64,000 bases of DNA from Falsiroseomonas sp046052145 (lineage in GTDB: Bacteria; Pseudomonadota; Alphaproteobacteria; Acetobacterales; Acetobacteraceae): NCBI GenBank assembly GCA_046052145.1, contig JBJOMW010000008.1, positions 1-64,000 of the forward strand, given 5' to 3'. A program made the translations under genes and the position numbers. The notes beneath the pieces were generated by a model that worked only from the letters and a program-made list of their open reading frames with translations, ran no database searches and had not been told where the DNA came from. Below are positions 42,323 through 50,347 of the stretch, piece by piece (the stretch's first letter is position 1; the number at the start of each line of letters is the position of its first letter).

Positions 42323-42703
42323 TCAGACCTGGCGCCGGCCGAAGGCCAGCGCCCAGCCCATGGCCGCCAGCGCCAGGATCGCCGCCAGCGCCGTGCTGGC
42401 GCGGGATGCGGTGGCCGCCCCGGCCTCGCCGGCCAGCAGCGCTGGCAGCTGCGGCAGCGCCGAACCGCCACCCATCAGCGCGATCGCGCAGACCACCGCG
42501 CCGAGCGCCGCCGCCACAAAGGCATTCCGCGCGAAGGAGGCAGCCAGCGCCAGCAGGCCGAGGGCTGCCGGGATCAGCGCCGTCCAATGCACCGCCCCTG
42601 CCGGCAGCAGATACCCCGCCGCGCCGATCACGAGCAGCGCCGCGCCCAGCAGGCGCAGCACCCGCGCGACGCAATTCACCGACCAGATTCCCTGAAGCGC
42701 CAT
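42323..42703 (-). CDS. Small four-helix membrane protein, 126 residues
   Basis: Reads MALQGIWSVNCVARVL and shows four hydrophobic segments: LLGAALLVIGAAGYLLPA, ALIPAALGLLALAASFA, FVAAALGAVVCAIALMGG and TALAAILALAAMGWALAFG. The final segment ends GRRQV, a positive tail. No named family is clear; it resembles short uncharacterised inner-membrane proteins of alphaproteobacteria. It is followed at one base by another hypothetical gene, and a 345-base gap lies upstream. Start at 42703 is the first ATG giving a sensible signal-anchor. Confidence 0.65.
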   Translation of the reverse strand: MALQGIWSVNCVARVLRLLGAALLVIGAAGYLLPAGAVHWTALIPAALGLLALAASFARNAFVAAALGAVVCAIALMGGGSALPQLPALLAGEAGAATASRASTALAAILALAAMGWALAFGRRQV

Positions 42704-43048
42704 GGCGCCTGTCTCCCTCCGGACCGCAGCGCCCCTTCGGCACTGCGCGCTGGAGATCCGACATCGCGCGCGGGGCTCGGTGATCCGAGCTGTCCCGCGA
42801 GGCGCCAGAGGGGCCCGCATCTCCGCCCCTGAGTTGGCCGCAGCGACGGACCGCTTCAAGTCCGGGCGGCTGCCGCACGCCCCTGCGCGCCCCCCTGCCC
42901 GCCCCGCGGAGAGAAAGCACTCAAAGTGTCGAATTCACCATCCGCGCATTTTTTAGATTGCGCCGCGCCGCCCCCCTTCGCTAAACGCCGCCCCGTTGAG
43001 GAAGGCACATGCGGGCCAACGCGCCCCATCCATCGGGATGCATGTGCC
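42704..43048. other. 345-base region between a membrane protein gene and a CBS gene
   Basis: The starts of two divergent genes lie at its ends, so both promoters should be in here. The left 200 bases are GC-rich without features. A more AT-rich segment at 42925-42970 is the likely promoter area of the CBS gene on the right. No gene, tRNA or clear terminator is supported. A possible longer start for the CBS protein at 42926 would fill part of this gap. Confidence 0.55.
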
Positions 43049-43492
43049 ATGACGATCGCCGCCGTTCTCCGCACCAAGGGCCATGACGTGATCTCCGTCG
43101 CGCCGGACACCCCGGTCGCGGAGGTCACCCGCCTGATCCAGTCCCGCCGCATCGGCGCGGTGCTGGTGCGCGACGGGCATGGGCGCGTGCTCGGCATCAT
43201 CTCCGAACGCGACATCGTCCGCGCGCTCGCCACCCGCAGCGGCGGCATCGAGGGCCTGGCGGCAGAGGCGCTGATGACGCGCGAGGTCATCATGGTCGGC
43301 CCCGCGACGCCGGTGGATGCGGCGTTGCAGATCATGGATGAAGGCTATTTCCGCCACCTGCCGGTGGTGGATGCCGAAGGCACGCTGCTCGGCCTGGTCA
43401 GCGTACGCGACCTGGTGCGCCACCGCCTCGCGCAGCAGCAGCAGGCCGTCGAGAGCCTGACCGCCTACGTCACCCGCAGCTACATGCATTGA
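43049..43492 (+). CDS. Tandem CBS domain protein
   Basis: A 147-residue stand-alone CBS (Bateman) module starting MTIAAVLRTKGHDVISV. Motif 1 ends VLGIISERDIVRALA and motif 2 ends LLGLVSVRDLVRHRLA, each with the conserved G-h-h-S/T-x-x-D line that binds adenine nucleotides. The length is typical for small alphaproteobacterial CBS proteins of unknown target. It is followed 160 bases on by a second, shorter CBS protein in the same direction. An in-frame start at 42926 would add 41 non-homologous residues. Confidence 0.9.
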   Translation: MTIAAVLRTKGHDVISVAPDTPVAEVTRLIQSRRIGAVLVRDGHGRVLGIISERDIVRALATRSGGIEGLAAEALMTREVIMVGPATPVDAALQIMDEGYFRHLPVVDAEGTLLGLVSVRDLVRHRLAQQQQAVESLTAYVTRSYMH

Positions 43493-43652
43493 GCCGCCGC
43501 GCACGCCCCGCGGCCCGGCTTGCCGATTTGTCACGCCTTAACCTTCCGAAATTGTGACGGAAGTGTTGCGTGATCACAGGGCAAGCTGATATCGAGCCCG
43601 CAGTTGGGGATGTGCAGGCAAAACAAGCCGCGACCTGGGAGGCCGCCCCCCA

Positions 43653-44024
43653 ATGAGCATATCCGCTTCCGTGCCTGCACCCTTTGCCGCCATCTCGCCC
43701 GAAGAACCCGCCACCGAAGCCGCAAGGCTGATCGTGTCCCGCCATATCGGCGCCGTGCCCGTGCAGGACCGCGCGGGAAGGTTGATCGGGCTGGTCAGCG
43801 AACACGACATCGTGCGCGTTATCGCCAGCCGCGCCATGGGGCTGCGCGGCCTCGCCGTCGAAGAAGTGATGACCCGCGAGCCGGTGACCGTCGGCCCGGA
43901 CACCGCGCCTGAGATCGCGCTGGAACTCATGCACCGCCGCGGCTTGCGGCACTTGCCGGTCTGCTGCGAGGAAGGCCGCCTGCTCGGCCTTGTCGGCCTC
44001 GGCGACCTGGTCGGCGCGAGCTGA
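43653..44024 (+). CDS. Second tandem CBS domain protein, 123 residues
   Basis: Starts MSISASVPAPFAAISPEEPA and has two shortened CBS motifs: LIGLVSEHDIVRVIA and LLGLVGLGDLVGAS. The protein is a paralogue of its neighbour, with the same VEEVMTREPVTVGPDT linker. In the second motif the usual S/T-x-R-D is GLGDL, so nucleotide binding there may be weak. The 160-base gap before it contains an inverted pair GTCAC/GTGAC (43530-43558) that might be regulatory. Confidence 0.88.
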   Translation: MSISASVPAPFAAISPEEPATEAARLIVSRHIGAVPVQDRAGRLIGLVSEHDIVRVIASRAMGLRGLAVEEVMTREPVTVGPDTAPEIALELMHRRGLRHLPVCCEEGRLLGLVGLGDLVGAS

Positions 44025-44116
44025 GCGCGTCGACTGATCCCACCCGGCGCCGCCGGGTTCGCGTCACGGTGGATTGAGCATCGCGCGCCGCATACCTCGA
44101 CTAGAACTTGGCGCGC

Positions 44117-46195
44117 ATGAGCAACGTGCCAAGTTCAATCCGGTTGACGGCTGCAACGGCCAGGGCGGCGCCCGCGCAGCCAGCCTCCGCTGGCCGGCTG
44201 CATGCCTTCGACGTCTTCGACACGCTGATCACCCGCTGCGTCTGGCGGCCGGAGGACCTCTTCCTGCTACTCGGCCTGCGGCTGGCCGAAGCCGGGCTGA
44301 TCCCGGCCGATGCCACGGCCTTCGCGCAGGCCCGCGCCGCGGCCGAAGCCGCGCTGCGCGCCCGCCCTGGTGTCGAGGAGGTCACGCTCGACGCCATCCA
44401 CCGCGCCCTCGCCCCTGCCTTCAGCTGGACCGAGGCGGCTGCCGAGATGGCGGTGGCGATCGAGGTCGCGACCGAGCAAGCCGCGATCCGCCCCATAGCG
44501 CCGAACGCCACGCGCCTTGCGCGATTGCAGCAGGCCGGCGACGCCGTCGCGCTGCTCAGCGACACCTATCTCGGGCGCGCGCAGCTGCTGCGCCTGCTGC
44601 GCCAAGGCGGCATCTCGGTGCCGTCAGAGCGTGTCTTCGCCTCCGCCGAGCATGACGCCACCAAGCGCAGCGGGCGGCTGTTCGGCCTGGCCGCTGCGGT
44701 GCTTGGCATCCCGTTGCAGCACATCATCCATCGCGGCGATCATCCAGTTGCAGACCTTGCCGTGCCACGCCGCCTCGGCCTTGCCGCCGAACGATGCGAG
44801 GCGGCGCAACCGAACCGGCACGAGGCGACGCTGCATGCCGCGGGTGCGGCGCATCCGCCGCTGCTGCGCTCGCTTTTGGCCGGCAGCGCGCGCGCGGCGC
44901 GACTGTCGGCGGATCCGGCGACGCCGCATGAACGCACGCTTTGGCAGGTGGGCGCGGGCGTGGCAGGGCCGCTGCTCGCGGGCTTCGTGCTCTGGACCTT
45001 GCAGGAGGCCGAAGCGCGCCGCGCGCGGCGGCTGCATTTCGTCGCGCGCGACGGGCAGATCCTGCTCAGCATCGCGGAGATCCTGCGCCCGCATCTCGGC
45101 CTCGACATCGAGTGCCGCTACCTGCTCGGCTCCCGCCAGGCTTGGCACCTACCGACCTTGCAGACCCTCGATGACGCAGCGCTGGCGTGGCTCACGCGCG
45201 ATGCGGCGCGCGAGAGCGTCGCGGCAGTGCTGGCGCGCGCCGAACTCGACCCACGCGACCTCGGCGCGCCACTGGCGCGGCATGGCCTGGCCGAGGCCGC
45301 ACAGCGCAGCCGGCCGGCTTCGCCCGCGCGCCTCGCCGCGCTGCTCGCCGACGCCGAAGTCGCTCCGCTGGTGCTACAGGCCGCCGCCCGACGGCGCGCA
45401 GCCGCGCTCGGCTATCTCGCGCAGGAAGGGCTGCTCGGCGCGGATGACGTGCTGATGGTGGATCTCGGCTGGCATGGCCGGCTGCAGCACTCGCTGCAGC
45501 AGCTACTCGCGCTCGGCGCGGCGGAAGCGCCGCCGCAACTCGCCGGGCTTTATCTCGCGCTGCGCAGCCGCCCGGATGGCTTCGCGCCGGAGGCGATGGG
45601 CAGCTTCCTCACCGCGCCGGCGGCGTTGCACGGGCTGAACCCAGTGCTGCTCGAACTGTTCTGCGCGGCCAACCACGGCACGGTGCGGGGCTATGTGCAG
45701 ATGCCGGATGGGCGCTTCGGCGCGGAACTCGCCGAGCCGCGCGACGACCGCGTGCTGGCCTGGGGGCTCGATGCGCTGCAAGGCGGCGTGCTGGCCTTCG
45801 CCCGCGAACTCGCCCTCGCGATGGCACTCGCCGGCGATGCCGCCGATTGGACCGCGCTGCTGCGCGACGCGGGGCTCGCCGCCTTCCAGGCCTTCCGCCG
45901 CGATCCCGACACGGCGGAGGCCGAGGCCTTCGGCAGCTTCCCGCATGCGGATGGCCAGGCGCATGCCGAATGGGGCGAATGCGCACCGCGGATCGGGGCG
46001 CTGATGCGCCTCAGGCTCGGGCTCGGCTTCGGCGATCCCGGCTATGCCGGGCATTGGCCGGAAGCCTCGGTCCGCCGCGGCGGCGGGCGGATGGCGGCCG
46101 GCCTTGTTGCACTCAAGCGGCTGCGCTGGCGCGCGGGCGGGGCGGGGCGCGCGCCCTTCAGCACGGCTCCGCGCGGAACACCCGGCTCGGCGTGA
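44117..46195 (+). CDS. Double-domain HAD-superfamily protein (COG5610-like)
   Basis: A 692-residue protein. The N-terminal half is a HAD phosphohydrolase-type domain: FDVFDTLITR (nucleophile Asp32, Asp35), LSDTYLGRAQLL, and IHRGDHPVADL with the acidic Mg ligand. The second half, from about residue 270, is a different region with RLHFVARDGQILLSIAEIL and LMVDLGWHGRLQHSLQQLL. This architecture is seen in large HAD proteins near polysaccharide or rhamnan biosynthesis genes. No glycosyltransferases are nearby here, so it is an orphan. Its stop overlaps the convergent pdxY gene by 38 bases. Start at the ATG 44117; a TTG nine bases earlier is possible. Confidence 0.82.
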   Translation: MSNVPSSIRLTAATARAAPAQPASAGRLHAFDVFDTLITRCVWRPEDLFLLLGLRLAEAGLIPADATAFAQARAAAEAALRARPGVEEVTLDAIHRALAPAFSWTEAAAEMAVAIEVATEQAAIRPIAPNATRLARLQQAGDAVALLSDTYLGRAQLLRLLRQGGISVPSERVFASAEHDATKRSGRLFGLAAAVLGIPLQHIIHRGDHPVADLAVPRRLGLAAERCEAAQPNRHEATLHAAGAAHPPLLRSLLAGSARAARLSADPATPHERTLWQVGAGVAGPLLAGFVLWTLQEAEARRARRLHFVARDGQILLSIAEILRPHLGLDIECRYLLGSRQAWHLPTLQTLDDAALAWLTRDAARESVAAVLARAELDPRDLGAPLARHGLAEAAQRSRPASPARLAALLADAEVAPLVLQAAARRRAAALGYLAQEGLLGADDVLMVDLGWHGRLQHSLQQLLALGAAEAPPQLAGLYLALRSRPDGFAPEAMGSFLTAPAALHGLNPVLLELFCAANHGTVRGYVQMPDGRFGAELAEPRDDRVLAWGLDALQGGVLAFARELALAMALAGDAADWTALLRDAGLAAFQAFRRDPDTAEAEAFGSFPHADGQAHAEWGECAPRIGALMRLRLGLGFGDPGYAGHWPEASVRRGGGRMAAGLVALKRLRWRAGGAGRAPFSTAPRGTPGSA

Positions 46196-47045
46196 CGAAT
46201 TCCTCCTGCCCGGCGACGGTCAGGATCTCGCGCGAGCCGGCCTCGGCCGTCCGCCGCAGCAGTCCGTAGATGCTGGACGCCGCGGCCGAGAGCGCGACCC
46301 GCGCCTCGCCCCAGCGCAGGCGATGGAACAGGAACAGCGCCGCGATCGCATCCCCCGCGCCATTGATGGACAGCGGCAGCAGCGGCGTGCGCAGGCGCCA
46401 GAACTCGCCCCCCTCGCCCGCCAGCAGCTCGATCGCATCCGCCGGCGTCGCCTCGGTACGGAGCGAAGTGACCAGCACGCAGCGCGGGCCCTTGGCCTGC
46501 AGCGCCGCGATGGCGGCCTTCGCATCATCGAGCGTGGCCACCGTTCGCCCCGTCAGCCATTCCAGCTCGAACTGATTGGGGGTCAGGATATCGGCGGCCG
46601 GCACGGCGCGGTCGCGCATGAAATCCGGGATGCCGGGGCGCACGAAGACGCCGCGGCCGACATCGCCGATCACCGGGTCGCAGCAATACATCGCCGCGCC
46701 ATTCGCCGCCTTGGCCCGCATAGCGGCGGCCAGAATGGCCTCTCCGATCTCGGCCGAGCCCATATAGCCAGACAGCACCGCATCGCAGCGCGGCAAGGCC
46801 CCACGTTCGGCGATGCCCTCGACCAATTCGTGGATCAGCTCCGCGCCGAAGACGCTGCCGCGCCAGGCGCCATAGCCCGTGTGGTTCGAGAACTGCACCG
46901 TATTGACCGCCCAGACCTCCGCGCCCAGGCGCTGGAGGGGAAAGACGGCCGAGGCATTGCCGACATGGCCGTAGCTGACCCAGGACTGGATCGAGAGGAT
47001 GTTGAGCGGCCGGCCCGCATCCGATGGCGATGTCGCCTGATTCAC
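46158..47045 (-). CDS. pdxY: Pyridoxal kinase
   Basis: A 295-residue ribokinase-fold kinase that phosphorylates pyridoxal in B6 salvage. The PdxY/PdxK pattern is clear: ILSIQSWVSYGHVGNASAVF at the start, then VNTVQFSNHTGYGAWRG, CDPVIGDVGRGVFV and the anion-hole motif INGAGDAIAALFLFH. It is single-standing on the minus strand, between a HAD gene (convergent, 38-base overlap) and rpmE (divergent). The N-terminal start may be a few residues downstream, as the first dozen residues are not conserved. Confidence 0.93.
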   Translation of the reverse strand: MNQATSPSDAGRPLNILSIQSWVSYGHVGNASAVFPLQRLGAEVWAVNTVQFSNHTGYGAWRGSVFGAELIHELVEGIAERGALPRCDAVLSGYMGSAEIGEAILAAAMRAKAANGAAMYCCDPVIGDVGRGVFVRPGIPDFMRDRAVPAADILTPNQFELEWLTGRTVATLDDAKAAIAALQAKGPRCVLVTSLRTEATPADAIELLAGEGGEFWRLRTPLLPLSINGAGDAIAALFLFHRLRWGEARVALSAAASSIYGLLRRTAEAGSREILTVAGQEEFVTPSRVFRAEPC

Positions 47046-47252
47046 GCGCGCAACCTCCGGATAGCGGAACGCCCCTTTCCCTAGGACTGGCCCCGGTGGG
47101 GGTCAATTCGATCCCCTCGGCGCGGACCTAAGGCAGGCCGCCGGTCGGGGCAGCGCAAGGACGCGGTTGCGCCCGGCCCGGGCCTCGCCTATACGCCGCG
47201 TTCCCGTGCCTGCCGGTCGCCGTCGGCGGGCCCATCCTGCGCGAGCCCTTTC

Positions 47253-47480
47253 ATGAAGCCCGACACCCATCCCGAATATCACGAGATCAACGTCATCATG
47301 ACGGATGGTACGGCCTTCAAGACGCGCTCCTGCTACGGGAATGCGGGCGATACGCTGCGCCTCGACATCGACCCGAAGTCGCACCCGGCCTGGACCGGCC
47401 AGCAGCGCGTGATCGACACGGGCGGCCAGATCGCCAAGTTCAACAAGAAGTTCGCCGGCATCGGCGTGAAGAAGGCCTGA
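47253..47480 (+). CDS. rpmE: 50S ribosomal protein L31
   Basis: A 75-residue ribosomal protein that bridges the subunits. MKPDTHPEYHEINVIMTDG and TRSCYGNAGDTLRLDIDPKSHPAW with the closing FNKKFAGI are the alphaproteobacterial bL31 pattern. The four-cysteine zinc form is not used: only one cysteine is present, so this is the Zn-independent type. The ATG at 47253 has only a weak ribosome site. Two GC-rich hairpins follow the stop. Confidence 0.96.
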   Translation: MKPDTHPEYHEINVIMTDGTAFKTRSCYGNAGDTLRLDIDPKSHPAWTGQQRVIDTGGQIAKFNKKFAGIGVKKA

Positions 47481-47486
47481 GGCCTC

Positions 47487-47550
47487 CCCCGCCCACCGGG
47501 CGGGGTCCTCACTGCGTTTCGGCGGCGCGCCTCCCCCAGGGGGGCGCGCC
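47487..47550 (+). terminator. Two GC-rich hairpins after rpmE
   Basis: CCCCGCCC-ACC-GGGCGGGG (47487-47505) and the longer GGCGCGCC-based stem (47524-47550) lie directly after the rpmE stop. Both are strong stems without a good T tract, so termination may depend on Rho or on the pair of stems. They separate rpmE from the hsp20 control region. Confidence 0.5.
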
Positions 47551-47581
47551 GCTTCGCGTTATGGGCCGCGTTTCGGGGGGC

Positions 47582-47610
47582 CTTGAAGCGGCGCTGCAAG
47601 CTGTCCATGT
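47582..47610 (+). promoter_or_regulatory. Predicted RpoH (sigma-32) heat-shock promoter of hsp20
   Basis: CTTGAA at 47582-47587 and TCCATGT at 47604-47610, a 16-base spacing, closely match the sigma-32 consensus CTTGAA / CCCCATnT. Transcription would start near 47617 and give a leader of about 114 bases, the length expected for a ROSE-type RNA thermometer before a small heat-shock gene. Confidence 0.6.
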
Positions 47611-47635
47611 CGAAGATGCCGGTGGCGCCCGATCG

Positions 47636-47730
47636 GGGCTTCCGGCGCGGACCGGAGGGATCGCCCAGATGGGGATCCAGGAAGCCGGGTCCGCCGGACC
47701 ACAGAGCTTGCTCAGCGAAGGAGCTCAATC
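47636..47730 (+). promoter_or_regulatory. ROSE-type RNA thermometer in the hsp20 leader
   Basis: Three hairpins can form in the leader: 47639-47658 (seven-base stem), 47688-47700 (GGTCC-GCC-GGACC) and the one at 47704-47726 that hides the ribosome site. The last pairs TTGCT (47708-47712) with the Shine-Dalgarno AGGAG (47719-47723), leaving the G opposite G that is the mark of ROSE elements. Heat would melt this weak stem and free the site just before the hsp20 ATG at 47731. The element is predicted by inspection, not folded by program. Confidence 0.72.
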
Positions 47731-48210
47731 ATGCATGCTTTCGACCTCTCCCCCCTCATGCGCGCCGCCATCGGCTTCGACCGGATGGCCCGCCTCGCCG
47801 AGACCGCCCGCGCGGCGGCCGAGGGACCTGCCTATCCCCCCTACAATATCGAGATGACGGCCGAGGACAGCTATGTGCTGACCATGGCGGTCGCCGGCTT
47901 CGGCCCGAACGACATCGAGCTGACGGCGCAGGAGAACACCCTCGTCATCGCCGGCAAGGCGCCCGAAAACCAGGATGAGCGCCGCCTGCTCTACCGCGGC
48001 ATTGCTGGCCGCGCCTTCGAGCGGCGCTTCGTGCTGGCCGACCACATCGTGGTGGAGGGCGCGAGCCTGGAGAACGGGCTGCTGCACGTCACCCTGCGGC
48101 GCGAAGTGCCGGAGGCGCTGAAGCCCCGCCGCATCGCCATCGCGGCCGGGGCGCCGCAGCCGCGCGCCCTGCCGGCGAATGGCGCCGGGCAGACCGCCCA
48201 GGCGGCCTGA
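47731..48210 (+). CDS. Small heat-shock protein, Hsp20/alpha-crystallin family
   Basis: A 159-residue IbpA-like chaperone that holds unfolding proteins for refolding. The alpha-crystallin domain runs from about residue 34 (PYNIEMTAEDSYVLTMAVAG) to 130. It includes RGIAGRAFERRFVLADHIVV and the closing NGLLHVTLRREVPEALKPRRI, where L-x-V is the edge strand. The ATG at 47731 follows the SD AGGAG by seven bases. Expression should be under the RpoH promoter and RNA thermometer described upstream. Confidence 0.95.
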   Translation: MHAFDLSPLMRAAIGFDRMARLAETARAAAEGPAYPPYNIEMTAEDSYVLTMAVAGFGPNDIELTAQENTLVIAGKAPENQDERRLLYRGIAGRAFERRFVLADHIVVEGASLENGLLHVTLRREVPEALKPRRIAIAAGAPQPRALPANGAGQTAQAA

Positions 48211-48275
48211 GCCGAGCGGATCGGTGAAGACCGGGGCCGGCGGGGCGACCCGCCGGCCTTTGGCTGACCTTCCCG

Positions 48276-48464
48276 TCAGCCCGGCCGCTTGAAGAACAGG
48301 TCCGCCGCCGCCTTGCTTGCATCGCGCTTGGCGATCTCGCGCTCGGCGCGGCCAATCTCCTCCCGCAGCTCGCCGATATAGGCGCGGAGCTCCTCCGCCC
48401 CCCACAGTTCGATGACCGGCGGGGTGAAGCGGTTTCTCGGCCGCGGGCCCTCTGGCTCCTCCAT
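48276..48464 (-). CDS. DUF1192 family protein
   Basis: A 62-residue protein starting MEEPEGPRPRNRFTPPVIEL. ELWGAEELRAYIGELREEI and the C-terminal KAAADLFFKRPG are the DUF1192 pattern, short alphaproteobacterial helical proteins of unknown role. The Leu-rich helix (residues 22-45) may form a coiled coil. It is divergent from the TrcR gene, and this pairing is often conserved in alphaproteobacteria. A longer start at 48521 would add non-conserved basic residues. Confidence 0.85.
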   Translation of the reverse strand: MEEPEGPRPRNRFTPPVIELWGAEELRAYIGELREEIGRAEREIAKRDASKAAADLFFKRPG

Positions 48465-48605
48465 GCTGTATCTCCCTCTCCGCATTGGGCTTTGACCGCG
48501 CCCGGCGCGATCCTTATACCGCAACCAGACGAGGCGGGGGCGCCGCGGCGGGCGGTTCTGCTCGCCCGCGTCCCGGCCCTATGCGGAATTTCGCGAAGGC
48601 TCGCC

Positions 48606-49175
48606 ATGAAGACGCCCCTGATGCCCAAGGCCACCGCTGTGTGGCTGATCGAGAAGACGTCGCTCTCCTTCGACCAGATCGCCGATTTCGTCGGGATGCA
48701 CCCGCTGGAAGTCCAGGCCATCGCCGATGGCGAGGTCGCGCAAGGCATTGTCGGCTACGACCCGATCACCAATGGCCAGCTGACGCGCGAGCAGATCGAG
48801 CGGGCCGAGGCCGACCCCTCCTCCCGCCTCAGCCTGCTCGAGACCTCGATCCCGCTGCCGAAGTCCCGCGGCAAGGGCGCGCGCTACATCCCCGTCGCCA
48901 AGCGCACGGAGCGCCCGGACGCCATTGCCTGGCTGCTGCGCAACTTCCCGCAGCTGTCGGACCCGCAGCTCGTCAAGCTGCTCGCCACCACGAAGGAGAC
49001 GATCCAGAAGGTGCGCGACAAGACCCATCCGAATACGGCGAACATCAAGCCGCGGGATCCGGTGACGCTCGGCCTCTGCACCCAGACCGCGCTGAACGAG
49101 GCGGTGGCGGCCGCCAATGCGCGCACCGGCGCGACGAACACCGCCCCGGCCATGCCGGCCGACGACGCCGCCTGA
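48606..49175 (+). CDS. Cell cycle transcriptional regulator TrcR (DUF1013)
   Basis: A 189-residue protein of the DUF1013 family, restricted to alphaproteobacteria and named TrcR in current annotations. The pattern is MPKATAVWLIEKTSLSFDQIA, then FVGMHPLEVQAIADGEVAQGI, YDPITNGQLTREQIERAE and DAIAWLLRNFPQLSDPQLVKL, with helix-turn-helix-like spacing. The direct target is not clear from sequence. It is well conserved, so the ATG at 48606 is safe; an earlier in-frame start at 48492 is weak. Confidence 0.9.
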   Translation: MKTPLMPKATAVWLIEKTSLSFDQIADFVGMHPLEVQAIADGEVAQGIVGYDPITNGQLTREQIERAEADPSSRLSLLETSIPLPKSRGKGARYIPVAKRTERPDAIAWLLRNFPQLSDPQLVKLLATTKETIQKVRDKTHPNTANIKPRDPVTLGLCTQTALNEAVAAANARTGATNTAPAMPADDAA

Positions 49176-49232
49176 CGCTGGCGGATTGAAGCCCGCGCAG
49201 CGGGGGGCGTGCCGCCCCCCGCTGGCAGGGTG

Positions 49233-49412
49233 TCAGTGCACGGTCTGTCCGCGCCGCAGCCGCTCCATTTCTTCCTTCAGGCGCAGCTTCTCGCGCTTCA
49301 GACGGGCGAGCGCCTCGGTATCCGGTCGCGGCCGGTTATCCTCCGTGGCGATGCGGCTCTCAAGCGCAGCGTGGCGCTCCTCAAGGGCGCGAAGGCGGGC
49401 GAGCTCGGCCAT
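49233..49412 (-). CDS. YdcH family (DUF465) coiled-coil protein
   Basis: A 59-residue highly charged helix. ERHAALESRIATEDNRPRPD followed by ARLKREKLRLKEEMERLR is the DUF465 pattern. The protein should form a helical hairpin or dimeric coiled coil; its role is unknown. The ATG at 49412 gives MAELARLRALEERHAALE. It is divergent from a second YdcH-like gene 230 bases away. Confidence 0.85.
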   Translation of the reverse strand: MAELARLRALEERHAALESRIATEDNRPRPDTEALARLKREKLRLKEEMERLRRGQTVH

Positions 49413-49645
49413 GCGGGGTATCCCTGTCCGTTGTTCGCAGGGGCGGCAACGGTGTGGGCGGGGCCCGGCGCGCAACCCGTCGCGACCCACCCGCGATCCG
49501 TCACTTCTGCCCCCACGGGGTCCATGTTATTCCCCGTGGCGGCAGGGTCCAGGATTTCTTCGGCCCTGCCGCCGGACTTGTCTCGCGCCTGCGAAGGCCG
49601 GGATGGGCTGGATGCCGCAACGCTTGCTTGAACATCCGGGGGCGC

Positions 49646-49846
49646 ATGCTGGCCGACCGCGACAGCCTCCTCCGCCGCCTGCATGAGCTGCGCAGCGAGC
49701 ACCGCGACCTCGACACGGTGATCGCCCGCCTGGGCGAGAGCGGGGCCGATCCGCTGCAGTTGCAGCGGCTGAAGAAACGCAAGCTTCTGTTGAAGGACGA
49801 GATCGCCTGGCTCGAAAGCCGGCTGATCCCGGATGTGATTGCTTGA
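49646..49846 (+). CDS. Second YdcH family (DUF465) coiled-coil protein
   Basis: A 66-residue paralogue. LLRRLHELRSEHRDLDTVIA and LKKRKLLLKDEIAWLESRLIPDVI are the DUF465 pattern. It is 13 bases upstream of purE and so probably starts the purEK operon. The opposite strand has the other YdcH gene. No function is assigned, but the pair of charged coiled coils near a purine operon is a conserved alphaproteobacterial style. Confidence 0.85.
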   Translation: MLADRDSLLRRLHELRSEHRDLDTVIARLGESGADPLQLQRLKKRKLLLKDEIAWLESRLIPDVIA

Positions 49847-49858
49847 GGACATGCCGCG

Positions 49859-50347
49859 ATGACTGATCCCGCGCCGCTGGTCGGCGTGATCATGGGCTCG
49901 ACCTCCGACTGGGAGACGATGCGCCACGCGGCGGAGATCCTCGAGGCGCTCGGCATTGCGCATGAATGCCGCGTCGTCTCCGCCCATCGCACGCCGGACC
50001 GCATGTATGATTATGCGAAGGACGCGGTCGGCCGGGGCCTCAAGGTGATCATCGCGGGCGCCGGCGGCGCGGCGCATCTGCCAGGGATGGTGGCCTCCCT
50101 CACCACGCTGCCAGTGCTCGGCGTGCCGGTCGAAAGCCATGCGCTGAAGGGCCAGGACAGCCTGCTCTCCATCGTGCAGATGCCGGCGGGCATCCCGGTC
50201 GGCACGCTGGCCATCGGCAAGGCAGGCGCGACCAATGCGGGGCTGCTGGCCGCGGCGATCCTCGCCACCGCCGACCCTGCCCTGTCCGGGCGGTTGGCCG
50301 CCTGGCGGGCAGCGCGCACGGCGGCAGTCCCGGACAGCCCGGCATGA
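49859..50347 (+). CDS. purE: N5-carboxyaminoimidazole ribonucleotide mutase
   Basis: PurE moves the carboxyl from N5-CAIR to C4 in purine synthesis. The 162-residue class I enzyme has VGVIMGSTSDWETM as the phosphate/substrate loop, VSAHRTPDRMYDYA with the catalytic histidine, and IAGAGGAAHLPGMVAS with LGVPVESHALKGQDSL. The ATG at 49859 follows a GAGGA site. Its stop overlaps the purK ATG (ATGA), giving the standard pair. Confidence 0.97.
   Translation: MTDPAPLVGVIMGSTSDWETMRHAAEILEALGIAHECRVVSAHRTPDRMYDYAKDAVGRGLKVIIAGAGGAAHLPGMVASLTTLPVLGVPVESHALKGQDSLLSIVQMPAGIPVGTLAIGKAGATNAGLLAAAILATADPALSGRLAAWRAARTAAVPDSPA

Noticed and set aside
42860..42885. tRNA-like T-loop TTCAAGTCC
   Set aside because: No D arm, anticodon arm or acceptor stem can be found at the right distances.
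43530..43578. CRP/FNR-type site around TTGTGACG and TGATCACA
   Set aside because: The half sites are 16 bases apart instead of about 6, and the symmetric alternative GTCAC/GTGAC is too widely spaced for a standard site.
47583..47978. Alternative reading frame through the hsp20 leader
   Set aside because: It covers the leader and the beginning of hsp20 in another frame without any family match; the leader is better explained as a promoter and RNA thermometer.
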